Shown here: in pieces, positions 8,000 through 17,873 of the stretch | Layout: the number at the start of each line of letters is the position of its first letter | How positions within the stretch are numbered: position 1 is the first letter of the stretch | NCBI GenBank assembly: GCA_019339365.1 | Contig: CP079859.1 | Span: 1,922,001 to 1,986,000 of the forward strand | DNA length: 64,000 bases | Direction of reading: 5' to 3' | Source: Vibrio neptunius | GTDB taxonomy: Bacteria; Pseudomonadota; Gammaproteobacteria; Enterobacterales; Vibrionaceae | Notes under the pieces: generated by a model | What the model was told of the DNA's origin: nothing | The model's input: only the letters and a program-made list of their open reading frames with translations | Databases searched by the model: none | Translations under genes and position numbers: made by a program

Positions 8000-8220
8000 T
8001 CTTTGGTGGGTCTTTTGGTGTGTGTACTGAATTTAATATACGTTTGATGGCATGTTTCACTGTGGTATTGGTGTCGAGAGCTCTTACAATTTTAGTGAGT
8101 GTTAGGTCAGAGCCATCAAAAACCGCTTTGGTTGCAAGTATCAGAGAACTAAGTCGTTTTTTGTGAATTTCAGGGCATTGATTCACAATAGTTTGCTGTA
8201 GAATTGAATGTCGCGCATCG
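8000..8220 (-). pseudogene. IS4-family transposase N-terminal fragment
   Basis: On the minus strand the frame contains NDARHSILQQTIVNQCPEI, then KKRLSSLILATKAVF and LTLTKIVRALDTNTTVKHAIKRI. This is the N-terminal pattern of IS4-type transposases (compare LTLTELGRNLPTKARTKHNI in IS10). The DDE catalytic core is absent. The fragment abuts the IS110 remnant, so the two are degraded leftovers of separate insertions. Bases 8010-8030 match the end of the 77-bp repeats. An inverted repeat CGCGCATCG/CGATGCGCG (8212-8220 and 8288-8296) flanks the 5' side. Confidence 0.6.
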
Positions 8221-8370
8221 TTAGGGCTCCCTATTAGATCGATTTAATCAGGTGTGTTTTTGGCGAAATTCATTAGATAAGAATGAGCGATGCGCGTCTA
8301 CTCATTGTTTTATATAGAAATTATGAGGGGATTCGTAAGAGCAAGGCGTTAACTATCTTAAGGGAATTAC

Positions 8371-8967
8371 ATGGACATTAGTAATTATATAACTCCACTT
8401 GCTGGTTTAGTTGGGATAATGGTTAGTATCACTACTCTTTTAATTACCTTCCAAAAGCTAAAAAGTATAAGAGGAGAACAAGCCAAAGAGCTACACAGCA
8501 AGTATTCCACAATTAAGGGACTCGCAAGTGACCTTGATAACAACTATCCGGAGATACTAATTTTACTCAATGGAATTACAAGGGCAGAGTTAACTAAGGG
8601 TGAAATCGAGTGGTTTTTAAATGAACCCGGTGCTTTCTTAAAACTTGAGCATTATGGCAGAATAAATGGTAGGTATTGCACTGTCGACTTAGAACTTAAT
8701 GAGTTTTCTCTAACTGAAATAGTTTCAACTCGTAAAAAACGAATGATTGAAAAACTGAGAATTGTGAGTGTAGGCTTTGGTTTACTTGCATTCTTGTCTT
8801 TGGTTTGGTGTGTAATCATATATCAAGTTAATGATGCGGCTACTGTATACCTCGCACTTACATTTTGGCTTATTTATTTTGTAGTTATCTTGTGGGGAAC
8901 TAATATGCTCTGGGGAACCATCAACAAAGCGGTAAACCTACAAGGGAAGCCATTAAAAAATAGTTAA
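8371..8967 (+). CDS. Hypothetical membrane protein (last cassette)
   Basis: The protein has 198 residues with one N-terminal span (about 8-28), a cytoplasmic helical stretch and two C-terminal spans (about 128-150 and 155-180). ATG 8371 follows AAGGGAATTAC. The upstream AAGGCGTTAA (8343-8352) has the GGCGTTA end typical of vibrio attC sites, and the stop lies in GTTAACAC, so the gene has cassette boundaries. I recognise no motif. Beyond it the base composition and gene content turn chromosomal, which makes this the probable end of the cassette array. Confidence 0.65.
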   Translation: MDISNYITPLAGLVGIMVSITTLLITFQKLKSIRGEQAKELHSKYSTIKGLASDLDNNYPEILILLNGITRAELTKGEIEWFLNEPGAFLKLEHYGRINGRYCTVDLELNEFSLTEIVSTRKKRMIEKLRIVSVGFGLLAFLSLVWCVIIYQVNDAATVYLALTFWLIYFVVILWGTNMLWGTINKAVNLQGKPLKNS

Positions 8968-9100
8968 CACATTTAATGCTTCAAGATACTTTTTCTAATC
9001 CAATTTTGGCTCGTTATAATCCATACTTTAACGTGCTTTTGTTTAAAAATGAGTAAGCCCCTCCGGTCAATTTAAAGCTAAGCAGCTGCTACTAAATGCT

Positions 9101-9238
9101 CTATTCGTAGCTGCCATCTTCGTTTATTTCATCCAAACCAACCTCTTCCTTAACCAGATCCGCCCACTCATCTGCATGTGCAGTGTGAGCATCTAATCCT
9201 TCGAGTCGTTCTTGCTCGGTAAAAGTCTTGTTATCCAT
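9101..9238 (-). CDS. Small acidic hypothetical protein
   Basis: This would be a 45-residue, very acidic protein starting MDNKTFTEQERLEGLD and ending EINEDGSYE. ATG 9238 is preceded closely by AGGA, a poor distance; the frame remains open upstream to 9352, but that part is basic and looks non-coding. Its orientation matches the rplY gene further right. It could equally be a chance frame; the Glu/Asp-rich composition is the main argument for it. No function is suggested. Confidence 0.35.
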   Translation of the reverse strand: MDNKTFTEQERLEGLDAHTAHADEWADLVKEEVGLDEINEDGSYE

Positions 9239-9446
9239 TCCTGTAGCCTCATTAGTAAGCGATTTAATAGGAAGTGCAACAATGATATAGGATTTACTCG
9301 CAAACCGTTTAGATGTTCTTGGAGGCACTCTCATACATGACTTAATCCACACAGAAATGATGTGGCTATTGTAGCGTGAGTTAAAGTGACTAAGTTTCAG
9401 TAAGTTGAAGAGAATTGAGAGCGTTTTTGAGGGCCCAAAAACGGTG

Positions 9447-9480
9447 AAACCCCGATGTTGGTAGCATCGGGGTTTCGAAT
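9447..9480 (-). terminator. Terminator of rplY
   Basis: AAACCCCGATG (9447-9457) pairs perfectly with CATCGGGGTTT (9465-9475). It lies about 90 bases beyond the rplY stop on the minus strand. T-runs occur on both sides (GAATTTTTAG on +, CGTTTTTGGG on -), so it may act in both directions. Confidence 0.7.
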
Positions 9481-9562
9481 TTTTAGATTTCTCGGTTGGT
9501 AAGTCCGATTATCTTATATGCAAAAGGCTGGATTTAATCCGATTTAATTCCTTGGTAGGGAA

Positions 9563-9841
9563 TTAGATGCGGATGAAGTCCATGTGCTCAACTTTTGGCT
9601 TGTAAGCGTGACGCTGAACGTCTTGTGGCTTAACTTTAACTTCTGCGCCGTCGATCACTAGAACGATACCTTCGTAGAACTCAGGCTTGTCCATTTGGTT
9701 AACAACGTCGTCGTGGTTAAGAACGATAGATACTGGCGCAGCCTCACCACCGTAAACGATAGCAGGGAATTGACCAGCGTGACGTAGGCGGCGGCTCGCA
9801 CCTTTACCTAGTTCAGTACGTACTACTGCTTCAAATTTCAT
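9563..9841 (-). CDS. rplY: 50S ribosomal protein L25
   Basis: This 92-residue protein starts [18 protein letters not shown], the hallmark of the short gammaproteobacterial L25 that binds 5S rRNA. It continues with FPAIVYGG and ends [10 protein letters not shown]. coli L25 has 94 residues. I chose ATG 9841 over an upstream in-frame start because the homologous proteins begin there. The gene is monocistronic with a strong terminator at 9447-9480. Its minus orientation places its promoter in 9842-10180, shared with the divergent glycosyltransferase gene. Confidence 0.95.
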   Translation of the reverse strand: MKFEAVVRTELGKGASRRLRHAGQFPAIVYGGEAAPVSIVLNHDDVVNQMDKPEFYEGIVLVIDGAEVKVKPQDVQRHAYKPKVEHMDFIRI

Positions 9842-10180
9842 AGTATTTACTCTCAAATATGAAAAAAATAACGTCACATTCTGCGATGCGACCTCGCGTG
9901 AATGTGGTAAACGCTTTCGAGTAATTGGTAGTAACTCTTCAAGCGAGCGCGGATACTATCACTGTCTTGCTTTTCCCGCAATAGGAAACCCATCTAACTG
10001 GTGATCTTTTGAGTAAATACTTTCAGTGGCTTAGCCTTGGTTGCAAAAGGAGCCACTGGCTCACATTACAGTATCCAAAGTAGGCCTTCAATCTGAACCG
10101 AATCTGAACATTCTCCTCACTAATGATTAAGTCTCACCGGCGTATTGTACATATCGTGAATGATTGATGAGGAGTTCATT
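9842..10180. promoter_or_regulatory. Divergent promoter region rplY / glycosyltransferase
   Basis: This 339-base stretch has no gene. It must hold the rplY leader and the start region for the + strand gene at 10181. GAGGAG (10167-10172) is the ribosome binding site of the latter. No operator or riboswitch is recognisable. Confidence 0.4.
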
Positions 10181-10909
10181 ATGGGACCAGTAAGTATTGT
10201 TGTTATTACCTTGGATGAAGAAAAGCGCATTGGCCGTTTGATGGAAGATTTGAGCAAGCAGACACATCGCGATTTTGAAGTGATTCTTGTCGACTCAGAC
10301 AGCGAAGATGCGACAAGAGAAGTGGCCAGCGCGTATGAGGCTTCTCTACCTGCATTGACGGTGCATAAGATGGAAACGCGTGGTGTGAGCCTAGGGCGTA
10401 ATACGGGAGCCACTATGGCTAAGCATGAGCGTTTGTTGTTTCTCGATGCCGATGTGCGACTAGCGCCAAACTTCTTAGCCAACGCCGTCAGCCAGTTAGA
10501 AGAAAAGCAGCTTGAGGTTGCGGGTGTGTATATGGGTGCCAAAGATCTGCCCGTGGTGCACAAGCTAGGTTATGGTTTGTTTAACTTAGGTCTGTTTACA
10601 ACGCAGTTTATTTTCCCCACCGCGGTAGGGGCGTGTATTTTCTCGACCAAACGCGTACATGAACAACTGAATGGCTTTGATGAGCAAATCGTATTGTGTG
10701 AAGACTGCGACTATGTGAAACGCGCCAGCAAGACGTGGCGATTCCGCTTGTTGAACCTGACGTTTGGTTTTGACCCTCGTCGCTTAGATCAAGAGGGTAT
10801 GTTCAAAATGGGCATGACTTATTTTAAAGCCAATGTTCGCCGTTTCTTCTTTGGGGAAATGCGCAATAACGAGATGGAATACAAGTTCGGCCACTACAAA
10901 GAGCAATAA
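10181..10909 (+). CDS. Family 2 glycosyltransferase
   Basis: The protein has 242 residues. GPVSIVVITLDEEKRIGRL at the N-terminus and LVDSDSEDAT are the nucleotide-sugar-binding part of a GT-A fold, and FLDADVRL supplies the DxD metal site. ED in the CEDCDYVKRA stretch is the likely catalytic-base region. It transfers a sugar from a nucleotide sugar to an unknown acceptor. A short hydrophobic patch (LGYGLFNLGLFTTQFIF) may lie at the membrane. ATG 10181 is preferred over 10160 because GAGGAG lies upstream. The downstream DedA-LssY gene begins 19 bases after the stop, suggesting an operon. Confidence 0.85.
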   Translation: MGPVSIVVITLDEEKRIGRLMEDLSKQTHRDFEVILVDSDSEDATREVASAYEASLPALTVHKMETRGVSLGRNTGATMAKHERLLFLDADVRLAPNFLANAVSQLEEKQLEVAGVYMGAKDLPVVHKLGYGLFNLGLFTTQFIFPTAVGACIFSTKRVHEQLNGFDEQIVLCEDCDYVKRASKTWRFRLLNLTFGFDPRRLDQEGMFKMGMTYFKANVRRFFFGEMRNNEMEYKFGHYKEQ

Positions 10910-10927
10910 AGCTCAGGGATCTTGGTG

Positions 10928-12202
10928 ATGTTTGAAGGAGCTAGCCTGTTTGTTGGGGCCTTACTGGATGCGCTGATAGGCCCCAATCTATTTGTACCGG
11001 GAGAGCCTTTTCTGATCGCTGCGGGTTATCAGTTGCATCAGGGGGTTATCACTGGCGTTTTTGCGGTACTGCTTGGTGGCTTGCTTGGCGATCAGGCCAG
11101 CTATTTCATAGGACGAAAAGTAGGGTTACCTGCTCAGAAGAAACTGGTTAAGTGGCAGCCTAAGACTAGGCGTCCGATAGCCCGATGTCGCCATCTGATG
11201 GCAAAGCGAGGTAACACAGTATTGGTGTTTGCTCGTCTACTTGGGCCTATTGCATGGGTGGTCCCTTTTATGGCCGGAACCCACAAGGTAACATGGAGAC
11301 GCTTCAGCATCTTCTCTTCGATAGGCCTAGTGTTGGGCGTTGGCCAATTTGTGATGTGGGGCTATCTGCTCGCTTATGGTATCGATTCATTGCCAATCGT
11401 TGCTGAAGTCAAAGCCGTCATTGTTGAGCACCAAACCAGCCTGATGGCTGTTGCTGCTAGTGTTATTTTTCTGTTTATCGGTAAACGCTTAAAGTGGCGT
11501 TTAATGTTGCCTAAATTCTCGCTGTTTCTGCTGGGCTCGATGCTGTATGCCAACTACACGCATTTTTTCCATCTATCTGATGATTTTGCTGTGCAGACAG
11601 GGCCAGCTGCCAAAATTGCGCCTACAGCGCTTAACTTCAAAGCCTATCCGGGGAAATCTTCCGTGTTTGATGCCCAGGCAATCAATGTGCTCTATTTTGG
11701 GGAATCTCCTCGTCAACTGATGTCACAACTTGGCTGGATAGAAAATCACACTTTTTCACGTCATGAGATTGACCCATCCATATATTTGGATTTGATGAAT
11801 AACCAGACTCCACCAGTGTCTGATTTGTTTTGGAACCAAATCCCTCAAGATATGGCGTTTCAGCTGCCCGGAGATTGGGTTCAGCGAAGCCACATTCGTT
11901 GGTGGAAGGGAGGAGTAGACCCACAAAGTAATCAGCCGTTTTGGCTAGGAGCAATAAGCTATGACGATGGATTAACGCTTACTGCTTATTCGGGCATTGT
12001 TACCGTACTACACACCGTAGATCCGAATGTGGATGAAGAGCGAGATAAACTTGCTCAACAAGTGAAGTTGGTACGGCCGCAGCGAACCATCGCTTTTGAA
12101 CCGCTTTCTGTGCCAACTGCGTTAGATGATCAACATGACTATTTTACGGATGGCCAAGTATTGGTTATTAAAGAAGCAATGGTGGCTCACGCTGGAAAAT
12201 AG
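10928..12202 (+). CDS. DedA-family membrane protein with LssY C-terminal domain
   Basis: The protein has 424 residues. The N-terminal half (about 1-200) is a DedA/VTT domain with GEPFLIAAGY, GDQASYFIGRK and FARLLGPIAWVVPFMAG, which includes the conserved Arg of this family; DedA proteins move undecaprenyl phosphate or phospholipids across the inner membrane. A further span lies near 195-213. The C-terminal half contains NVLYFGESP, SHIRWWKGG, WLGAISYD and LTAYSG, the LssY_C pattern. ATG 10928 is favoured because AGGGA at 10916-10920 sits about seven bases upstream. Next to a GT2 gene, a role in envelope glycoconjugate handling is an inference. Confidence 0.8.
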   Translation: MFEGASLFVGALLDALIGPNLFVPGEPFLIAAGYQLHQGVITGVFAVLLGGLLGDQASYFIGRKVGLPAQKKLVKWQPKTRRPIARCRHLMAKRGNTVLVFARLLGPIAWVVPFMAGTHKVTWRRFSIFSSIGLVLGVGQFVMWGYLLAYGIDSLPIVAEVKAVIVEHQTSLMAVAASVIFLFIGKRLKWRLMLPKFSLFLLGSMLYANYTHFFHLSDDFAVQTGPAAKIAPTALNFKAYPGKSSVFDAQAINVLYFGESPRQLMSQLGWIENHTFSRHEIDPSIYLDLMNNQTPPVSDLFWNQIPQDMAFQLPGDWVQRSHIRWWKGGVDPQSNQPFWLGAISYDDGLTLTAYSGIVTVLHTVDPNVDEERDKLAQQVKLVRPQRTIAFEPLSVPTALDDQHDYFTDGQVLVIKEAMVAHAGK

Positions 12203-12311
12203 CCAACAAAAAGCTTTGCGAAAACTCACTCTTCTTGGGTTGGGTTTTTCTTTTTTTCAAGTTTTGAGATATGGTTAGAGAATAGAACGTTCCCCCATTC
12301 AGTCGATTACG

Positions 12312-12972
12312 ATGCTGATAATTAATAATAATCATATTCTCAATTTGCTTGCCGGTTCAGTGGAAAACGCGGAGTCCGGCCAAAAAAACATGCTAGGCGG
12401 TAACGAAGTTGCGTTGCTTCAATACATGATCGAGCACCCTCATAAACCTCTATCTAAAACCGAACTTTTGCAACAGGTCTGGCATAAAAAAAGGCGTCAT
12501 TGTTGAAGAAAGCAGTTTGTTGCACTGCGTGTCAAGCTGCCGCAAGGCACTCCAAGATAAAAACGGTGAAATCATCAGCACGATTCGTGGTGTGGGTTAT
12601 CAATTTAACGGTGATGTCAGGGAATACGCACCTGAGGTTGTTGCTAATGAGGTGGCACCCTTAGTTTCGCCTGACAATGTGGTGGCCTCAGATCTTGCGT
12701 CAACGGTATTGAAAAAGCGTAATGCACGTTATTTGGTGTCGTTTAGTTTGAGTGCATTGGTAGGATACCTGCTTATGTTTAATTTACGCTCGCCTTGGGT
12801 TGAAGCTGACTATACGGAAACGCGTTATTTGGGGTGTACGGTTAAAACGGATAAGCCGATTACACTGGCTAATGTCCGAGCTTTCCAAACGGGTAATCAG
12901 GTGATCTTGGTTGATCAGGATGGCACGTCGGTCAGTTACCTGCCAGAGGAAGTGGAGGTGGTGTGTGAGTAA
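12312..12972 (+). CDS. Membrane-anchored winged-helix regulator, ToxR/VtrA-like (pair 1), frameshifted
   Basis: The N-terminus (about 1-105) is an OmpR-type winged helix: NEVALLQYMIEHPHKPLSKTELLQQVW, then LLHCVSSCRKALQDK and TIRGVGYQFNGDV. One transmembrane span follows (YLVSFSLSALVGYLLMF), then a short periplasmic domain of about 60 residues with two Cys (LGCTV and VVCE-stop). A seven-A run at 12486-12492 shifts the frame; with six A the protein reads VWHKKGVIVEESSLLHC, parallel to VWLKRGIVVESSSLLHC in the paralogue at 17864. I therefore treat it as one gene. It overlaps the next gene by eight bases. DNA-binding activity with a periplasmic sensor is inferred from the architecture. Confidence 0.8.
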
Positions 12973-13414
12973 GACCATGGCGATCACCAGTGTCATAGCT
13001 GGCTTAGCAATTGGTGGTATGGCGGCTTACGTCAACTCTCCGACCATGCACCAAAACTTCGAAAGTCACACGAAAATTGTTGTCCCCAAAATCGAAGGCA
13101 GTGAGTTAGTTAATATGCGCGCTTCAATGAACTTGAAGCGCTCTGGTCAGTATGAATTGTATTTTTTAACCGGCAATCTGGTTGGATTTAATACCGCAGG
13201 CAACTACCATTTTGATTCTTATGGGTTATCACTCATGCCGACCTCTGCTGAGCAAGTTGTCCCAGATGGTAAAAAGTTAAACCTGATGGAAACGATGTTT
13301 AGTCAACGGGGAATGCACTCAATGGAAGATTTGAAAGTCATTCGTATCGGTAAAGCACAAACGATCTTGGTTGCACCAAGGTACTCCTACCTGTTTATTT
13401 TTGCAGAGCCCTAG
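12965..13414 (+). CDS. Single-span periplasmic partner, ToxS/VtrC-like (pair 1)
   Basis: The protein has 149 residues, starting at GTG 12965 inside the end of the regulator gene (eight-base overlap). A short N-terminal hydrophobic segment (AITSVIAGLAIGGMAAYV) acts as membrane anchor, and the rest is strand-rich and periplasmic. It is a paralogue of the product at 18546: SHTKIV, YELYFLTGNLVGF, NYHFDSYGLSLMP and the spacing match. Size, anchor and overlapping gene arrangement parallel VtrC, which completes the bile-salt-binding domain of VtrA in V. parahaemolyticus. Homology is not demonstrated. A strong terminator follows. Confidence 0.7.
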   Translation: MSKTMAITSVIAGLAIGGMAAYVNSPTMHQNFESHTKIVVPKIEGSELVNMRASMNLKRSGQYELYFLTGNLVGFNTAGNYHFDSYGLSLMPTSAEQVVPDGKKLNLMETMFSQRGMHSMEDLKVIRIGKAQTILVAPRYSYLFIFAEP

Positions 13415-13430
13415 TGTTCAAAAATAGTGC

Positions 13431-13460
13431 AAAAGCCAGCATTTAGATGCTGGCTTTTTT
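13431..13460 (+). terminator. Rho-independent terminator after regulator pair 1
   Basis: AAAAGCCAGCAT-TTAG-ATGCTGGCTTTTTT. A perfect GC-containing stem with a T-tract separates pair 1 from the efflux operon, so the efflux genes need their own promoter within 13461-13603. Confidence 0.9.
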
Positions 13461-13603
13461 GTGTATTTCTTCTTTTAAAACATGGGTTTGAGGTTTTTTA
13501 ATAATGGTTAATGATTAAAGATTGCTCACCTGACAAAGCCCTAACTTAGTAAGGAAAATCTTAGGTATAACAAGCGGCAAGTTTCATCAATTAGAGACAA
13601 GTC

Positions 13604-14806
13604 ATGAAAAATGCTAAGGCTTTACCGTTGTCTGTTTTATGCACTGCGAGCTCGGTTTACGCCGTTAACGTGATTGCACAAGACCAAGTTCCTGCTATTC
13701 CGGTCACCATCGAAGTGGTCACCGAGCAATCAAGCGCGGTTTCACTGAATGAAGTGGGCAAAATTAAAGCAACCGATTCTGCTGCGTTGACGTTCAGTGC
13801 AGGTGAAAAACTTAAGTCGTTAAAATTCAGCGATGGTGACGTGGTTAAGGAAGGCGAGCTCATCGCTCAACTTGATGATGACCAAGCTAAAGCTGAACTC
13901 GATAAAGCAGAAAGCTCGCTGGCCTTGGCTGAGTCTAAGCTAGACCGTGTGTTGGCATTGCTAAAGAAACAACCTGACTCCATGTCTGCTCAGGATGTCG
14001 AAGAACTGAAGCAACAAGCAAATCTGGCGCGTGCAGACTTCCGTCAAAAGAAAACGGATATGCAGAACTATCAGTTGGTTGCTCCATTTGATGGTCAGCT
14101 GACCAATTTTACCCACTCTGTTGGTAGTCGAGTGGAAGCAGCAACGGCTTTGGTAAGCTTGATCAAGCTTGATCCGGTGGAAGTGCATTACTCAATCAGC
14201 CAGTCAGAAGTCGGTAAAGCGAAGCTGGGTCAGCACGTGTCTTTAACGGTCGATGCATACCAAGACCAGACGTTCACTGGCAAGGTAAACTATATCGCAC
14301 CACTTGTTGATGAAAGCTCTGGCCGTGTAGAAATTCACGCGCATTTTGATAACCCTGAAAATGCGTTAGTGCCAGGCATGTTCGCCAAGGTTTCTCAAAC
14401 GATTGGTGAGGCAAAACCACACCTCGTCGTTTCTCAGACATCGGTTGGCGCTGACGGAGACCAGCGTTTCGTTTGGGTCGTTGAAGACAACAAAGCGATC
14501 AAGCGTCCAGTCGAGCTTGGTGAAAATACCAATAGTGGTTATGTGACAATTGAATCTGGCCTCAAACTAGGCGAAACCGTGGTTGTAACAGGCCGACAAA
14601 ATCTCAATCACGAGGCGCCTGTCTCTGTTCAAAATACTACATCGCCAGTGACTTTGCCGTCACGCACTTTACCTGCTCAGCCAGCCATAGAAGCGGAGGC
14701 TGAGAAACCTGCCGCTGAACTTCCGACCGAAGTAGAAAAAGTACAAAAAAAGGTCGCTGAGCCGGCAAACGAAAAGCCTGCGGAGGTGACGAATGAAGCT
14801 GCCTGA
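13604..14806 (+). CDS. RND efflux periplasmic adaptor (membrane fusion protein)
   Basis: The protein has 400 residues and an N-terminal signal-like segment. Order of domains: barrel-sandwich hybrid half (LKSLKFSDGDVVKEGELIAQLDD), coiled-coil hairpin (about 85-145), second lipoyl half (YQLVAPFDGQLTNF), beta-barrel and membrane-proximal domain (VPGMFAKVSQ, VVVTGRQNL). This is the AcrA/MexA class, which bridges an inner-membrane RND pump and a TolC-type channel. No lipobox is seen, so the anchor may be uncleaved. The last 55 or so residues form a Pro/Ala/Glu/Lys-rich tail, unusual for the family. The gene overlaps the pump gene by 14 bases. Confidence 0.9.
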   Translation: MKNAKALPLSVLCTASSVYAVNVIAQDQVPAIPVTIEVVTEQSSAVSLNEVGKIKATDSAALTFSAGEKLKSLKFSDGDVVKEGELIAQLDDDQAKAELDKAESSLALAESKLDRVLALLKKQPDSMSAQDVEELKQQANLARADFRQKKTDMQNYQLVAPFDGQLTNFTHSVGSRVEAATALVSLIKLDPVEVHYSISQSEVGKAKLGQHVSLTVDAYQDQTFTGKVNYIAPLVDESSGRVEIHAHFDNPENALVPGMFAKVSQTIGEAKPHLVVSQTSVGADGDQRFVWVVEDNKAIKRPVELGENTNSGYVTIESGLKLGETVVVTGRQNLNHEAPVSVQNTTSPVTLPSRTLPAQPAIEAEAEKPAAELPTEVEKVQKKVAEPANEKPAEVTNEAA

Positions 14807-17800
14807 GATATGCATTAAGCATCCAGTACTCGCATCAGTATTGAGCATTGCGATTGTTTTATTAGGCCTAGTTTCGTATCAAAAACTTGCGATTCAATAT
14901 TTTCCTGAACGCCAGACGGCAACGGCAACGGTCAGTGCATCAATTACCGGGGCGAGCGCAGAGTTTATGTCACAAAACGTCGCGCAGGAGCTGATCACGG
15001 CGGTTACTGGTCTGGATAAGATCAAGACGATGACAACCGATTGTCAGGAAGGCAGCTGTTCTCTCAAGATCCAATTTGAGGATGGGGTCAGTGAGGTGGA
15101 GTATGCAAGCCTGATGAACAATCTGCGCAGTAAGGTGGATGGTATTTCTGACTTCCCCCAGCGATGACAGACAAACCGACAGTAACGGATGACTCTTCTG
15201 ACACGGCAATGCCAAGTAACATTATCACATTCGTTAACCGTGGTGAGATGGAGAAGCAGGAGCTGTATGACTTCATCAGTCAGCAGATTGCCCCCCAGTT
15301 CAAAAACGTACTGGGTGTTGGTGGTGTGTGGGGACCTTACGGTGGCGCTAACCGAGCGATTCGTGTTTGGTTGCAACCTGAACGCATGGCCGCTCTGAAC
15401 GTCAGTGCTTCTGACGTTGTGGGTACATTGAGCACTTACAATGCGACGTTTACTGCAGGGACGATCAAGGGTGAAGTCCGTGACTTCTCAATCAACCCTG
15501 TTAATCAGGTTACGTCTATTGAAGATGTGCGTGACCTCGTTATTCGTGTCGATAATGGCAATATTGTTCGTGTTAACGATGTGGCCGACGTTCAAATGGG
15601 TGAGGAGAGCCTTGAGCCAAGCATGCTTCATGTCGATGGTGATATGGCGATGTCTCTGCAGGTGTTACCACTTAAATCTGAAAACCCAGTGACGGTTGCG
15701 AACCGCGTAAAAGCGGCCATGGCAACGATGGAAGTACCGGACAATGTTGAGATGAAGATGGTCTACAATCAGGCTGACTTTATCGAAGAAGCGATTGACC
15801 AAGGTTTTATGACTTTGCTTGAAGCGATTGTGCTCGTATCGGCGATTGTTGTTTTGTTCTTAGGTTCACTGCGCGTTGCAGCGATTCCTCTTATAACCAT
15901 TCCTGTCTGTGTGATCGGTGTATTTGGTGTGATGGCAATGTTGGGCTTTAGCATCAACGTGCTGACCATCTTAGCTATTATTCTTGCCATTGGCCTAGTG
16001 GTAGATGACGCTATCGTTGTGGTTGAAAACTGTTACCGACATATTGAGGAAGGTCTTTCACCATTTGCAGCCGCACTTCAGAGCTGTAAAGAAATTGTTT
16101 TTCCAGTCATCGCGATGACCTTAACGTTGGCCGTGGTGTACTTACCGATTGGTTTGATGTCAGGTCTGACGGCGGATCTGTTTCGACAGTTTGCCTTTAC
16201 GCTAGCGGCATCAGTCATCATCTCAGGATTCGTAGCATTAACTCTATCTCCGATGATGAGTGCCTATATGTTGAAATCGGTGACAACGTCACCAAAATGG
16301 TTCCAGTGGGTCGAAACCAAACTGAACGCCATGACCGACAAGTATATGGTGTACCTGAATGCATGGTTTAAGCGTCCACGTCAGGTTTTAGCGGGTACTG
16401 CAATCCTGACTGTTTTGTCTGTTGTTGCTGTATGGTTTATGCCAAAAGTTCTTCTGCCTACTGAAGATACTGGCTTCATTGAAGTGACGTCTCATGGCCC
16501 TGCGGGGGCAGGTCGTCTCTACGACCTGGATAATGCAGACCAAATCAACGCAGTGTTTGCTGGCAATAACCAAATTGAAGCGAATCTGGCTTATATTGAA
16601 AGTGCTCCAACTAACCATGTGCTGCTGAAACCTTGGCAAGAGCGGAGTAAGAGCGCAGATGACATCATCAATGAGATGATTGCGAAAGCGAAACAAACCG
16701 TTTCGGCCTATACGACATCGTTCTCTGTTCGTTCTGCGGATAACCTTGATGTGGCAAATAACTTGATTCTTCAGTTGACGACGGTGAACCGCGATCTAGA
16801 GGAGTTATCTGATACCGCTGCAAAAGTGGCGGAGCTACTTGAGGATTACCCTGGACTGTCGAACGTAGATAACTCGACGCACCGCGACCAGTTACGATTT
16901 GATATGTCGATTGACCGTAATGCGATTGTGTTGTCTGGCGTAGACTATGGCAACGTCACCAATGCCATCTCTACTTTTTTTAGGCTCTGTGAAAGCGGCC
17001 GATCTGCAAGCCGATGATGGATTTACTTACCCAATTCAGGTTCAGGTAAACCGCCAAGCGTTAGGTGACTTTAAAGTTTTAGATAAGCTGTATGTGAGCT
17101 CTGAATCTGGTCAAAGGTTGCCACTGTCTCAGTTCGTATCGATTAAGCCTGTGACGGCAGAATCAAACATCAAAACCTACGCAGGTAAAGACGCCGCAGA
17201 GATCACCGCAGACTTGGCTCCGGGTTACAGCGCCGATGATGTTCAAGCGTTTCTTGATAAGAAGGTTCCTGAGCTGCTGAAATCGGGGCAAAGCTATGAG
17301 TACGATGGCGTGATTAAAGAGCTTAACGAGTCATCAGCGGGTATGCAGATGCTGTTTGGTCTGGCGCTGATCTTTATCTTCCTGATCCTTGCTGCTCAGT
17401 TTGAGAGTTTTGTAGACCCATTGGTGATTCTCATCACCGTTCCTCTGTGTCTGGTGGGGGCGATACTGACGTTAAGTGTCTTTGGTCAAAGCCTGAACCT
17501 GTACTCTAAGATTGGTTTGCTGACTTTGGTTGGTTTGGTGACCAAGCACGGCATCTTGATGGTGGAATTTGCCAACCTTAAGCGTAAGGAAGGTGTGGAA
17601 GTGATGGAAGCGGCGTTAATGAGTGCGCGCTCTCGTCTACGTCCTATCCTGATGACGTCTCTGACGATGATCATCGGTTCACTTCCTCTTGCTCTGGCAG
17701 AAGGTCCGGGTTCGCTAGGTCGAGTAAACATTGGTCTGGTTCTGGTCGGCGGTTTGACGTTTGGTACTTTCTTCTCGCTGTTCTTTGTTCCAATGGCTTA

Positions 17801-17873
17801 TGTTGCGGTAGCAAAGCTTCGCGAAAAAGCGTATTGCGTAAGCAGCTCGTTGAGGGTTAAAGCATGTTACTGA
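14793..17873 (+). CDS. RND-family efflux pump, read as three pieces because of two frameshifts
   Basis: Reassembled, the protein is about 1026 residues, the normal size of an HAE1/AcrB-like pump. The first span is VLASVLSIAIVLLGLVSY. The proton-relay aspartates lie in GLVVDDAIVVVEN (TM4), and C-terminal spans include LTLVGLVTKHGILMVEF. Breaks: a five-C run at 15155-15159 (six restores DFPPAMTDKPTVTDD) and a seven-T run at 16975-16981 (six restores AISTFLGSVKAADLQ). Both are homopolymers, and the code on either side is clean, so sequencing error is likely. It exports lipophilic compounds such as drugs or bile salts. No TolC gene is adjacent. It overlaps the next regulator gene by ten bases. 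Confidence 0.9.

Noticed and set aside
12312..12506. Short free-standing winged-helix protein
   Set aside because: It is the front half of the regulator; the reading frame continues after a seven-A run and the paralogue at 17864 is intact through the same point.
15044..15376. Minus-strand open frames inside the pump gene
   Set aside because: They are shadows of the + strand RND gene, which has clear family motifs in this part.
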